From contig JAAFJG010000003.1 in assembly GCA_013298075.1 (NCBI GenBank), positions 62,001-126,000 of the forward strand: DNA of 64,000 bases, given 5' to 3'. Made by a program: the position numbers and the translations under genes. Below, one piece after another: positions 63,135 to 64,000 of this stretch. Positions within the stretch are counted from its first letter, which is position 1. Each line of letters starts with the position of its first letter. The notes beneath the pieces were generated by a model, which was given only the letters and a program-made list of their open reading frames with translations, was not told the DNA's origin and ran no database searches. The stretch comes from Cytophagales bacterium. Its GTDB lineage: Bacteria > Bacteroidota > Bacteroidia > Cytophagales > Microscillaceae.

Positions 63135-63566
63135 TTAATTGATAATTATTTGCATTCCTCTGGTAGAAAGTTGATATAATAAACCTAAACTACTTTCTGA
63201 ATTTACTTGTTTGGGTTGATTTATATGCATTCGAAATCCACAAATGTTACTTACAAATACGCTTTTTCTTGTATAACTCACTGTAAAAAAATAAACTTGT
63301 CCATTATTTAACCTAATAAAATATTTAGTTTTATCTCGAGTTAAATCTAAAGGCATTAAATATAAACCATTTTCATTTTTTTCTATTTCTTTCATAGAAT
63401 TTTCTACGCTTATTTGTTGTATAAGTGGATAAATATTTTGTCCAGATTGCGTAATAATCTCCAATATAGAAGTGGGTTCTTTGTCATCTCCATCACAGCC
63501 ATTAGACTTACAACTAACTAATAAAAGAACTAGAAATAAATAAAATATTATTTTGTTTAGTGTCAT
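63135..63566 (-). CDS. DUF6452-like lipoprotein
   Basis: The protein has 143 residues. The lipobox VSC (Cys19) follows a hydrophobic signal. GDDKEPTSILEI, YLMPLDLTRDKTKYFIRLNN and the C-terminal CGFRMHIN are similar to the gene just upstream (63597), so the two are tandem paralogues. It lies 11 bp from the DUF6048-like gene and is probably an assembly or structural lipoprotein partner. Confidence 0.65.
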   Translation of the reverse strand: MTLNKIIFYLFLVLLLVSCKSNGCDGDDKEPTSILEIITQSGQNIYPLIQQISVENSMKEIEKNENGLYLMPLDLTRDKTKYFIRLNNGQVYFFTVSYTRKSVFVSNICGFRMHINQPKQVNSESSLGLLYQLSTRGMQIIIN

Positions 63567-63596
63567 TTTTTACTTTTTAATTGGTAAATATATTTT

Positions 63597-64000
63597 TTAC
63601 AAAATACGAACTCTCATTTGTGGGTTATATGAACTATGAAGAAAACCTGTACTATATACGCTAGCCCAAGCATCATCAATATTGACATCACTTTCAGCAC
63701 CAACTTTTTGTATGTCATTTAGTTCCATCACAAAACCACAAGTTTCTGACCCAAATTTTGGCTTTCTTGTATATTTAAAAGTTAAAATATATTCTTGTCC
63801 ATTATTGAATTCGAACACAAATTGTGTTTTATCTCGAGTTAAATCTAAAGGCATTAAATAAACTCCATCTTTATTTTTAGGAACTAATTTTGAAGAATTT
63901 GTTACTCTAATTCTACTGATTAGTGGATAAGCATCAGCATTTCCTTTAGTTATTTCAAGACCAAATTCAGGTTCTTTTTGTGTACTACATTCGCCGCAAC
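63597..64000 (-). CDS. DUF6452-like lipoprotein, N-terminus outside the window
   Basis: The frame runs off the right edge. The visible 133 residues read CGECSTQKEPEFGLEITKGN near the edge, then KDGVYLMPLDLTRDKTQFVF, CGFVMELND and end MRVRIL. The Cys near the edge may be the lipidation site. It shares YLMPLDLTRDKT and the CGF motif with the next gene at 63135, indicating a recent tandem duplication. An internal Met at 63854 is not the start. Confidence 0.7.
   Translation of the reverse strand, partial: CGECSTQKEPEFGLEITKGNADAYPLISRIRVTNSSKLVPKNKDGVYLMPLDLTRDKTQFVFEFNNGQEYILTFKYTRKPKFGSETCGFVMELNDIQKVGAESDVNIDDAWASVYSTGFLHSSYNPQMRVRIL

Overview
The window is a very AT-rich chromosomal segment of a member of the Bacteroidota, most likely a Cytophagales-type organism. 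Four signs point there. A giant secreted protein ends in a type IX secretion (T9SS) sorting domain. Promoters have the Bacteroidota form, TTG or TTTG followed 19-20 bp later by TAnnTTTG. Shine-Dalgarno sequences are absent. The ribosomal proteins have the phylum's usual forms: zinc-free S14, and L36 with only one of its usual cysteines.

Layout. 1-13.1 kb: the end of an outer-membrane barrel gene, a small promoter-hairpin-terminator unit, a phosphate-porin-like gene and an 11.1 kb T9SS cargo gene. 13.5-21.9 kb: hisF, a possible 47-residue ORF with its own terminator, envelope proteins of unknown role, a prohibitin-like lipoprotein, a DUF1015 protein and an RsmF-type rRNA methyltransferase. 21.9-26.6 kb: an accessory island with dinD, a deletion scar of a nuclease gene, three short mobile or palindromic elements, a three-repeat CRISPR relic without cas genes, and an EcoRI-type adenine methyltransferase overlapping a DUF262-HNH nuclease. 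26.7-41.9 kb: the S10/spc/alpha ribosomal supercluster on the minus strand, rplC to rplQ, with secY, map, infA and rpoA. It lacks rpsJ and starts from a clear Bacteroidota promoter. 42-46 kb: a Cys-rich small protein and a single-chain restriction-modification-specificity enzyme. 46.2-53.5 kb: purE, an outer-membrane barrel protein, a MacB-like permease, small secreted proteins, a pentanucleotide microsatellite split by a MITE, ung, and a SLATT-like two-TM protein. 53.2-58.6 kb: four glycan genes (GT-C membrane glycosyltransferase, two CDP-paratose-epimerase-like SDRs, a DPM1-like GT2) bracketed by a 148-bp direct repeat. 58.7-64 kb: tRNA-Leu and tRNA-Gly, a DtxR-family regulator, a PagL-like barrel, an acyl-CoA dehydrogenase, and a DUF6048/DUF6452-like cluster with two tandem paralogues running off the end.

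The part most likely to hold an undescribed system is 21.9-26.6 kb. Two transcription units there share the same upstream leader, the same first 28 bp of a DUF262-HNH gene and the same terminator, but carry different core genes (dinD, or the methyltransferase). This looks like a modular defence cassette in which the partner of a DUF262-HNH nuclease has been swapped, set among MITEs and a broken CRISPR array.
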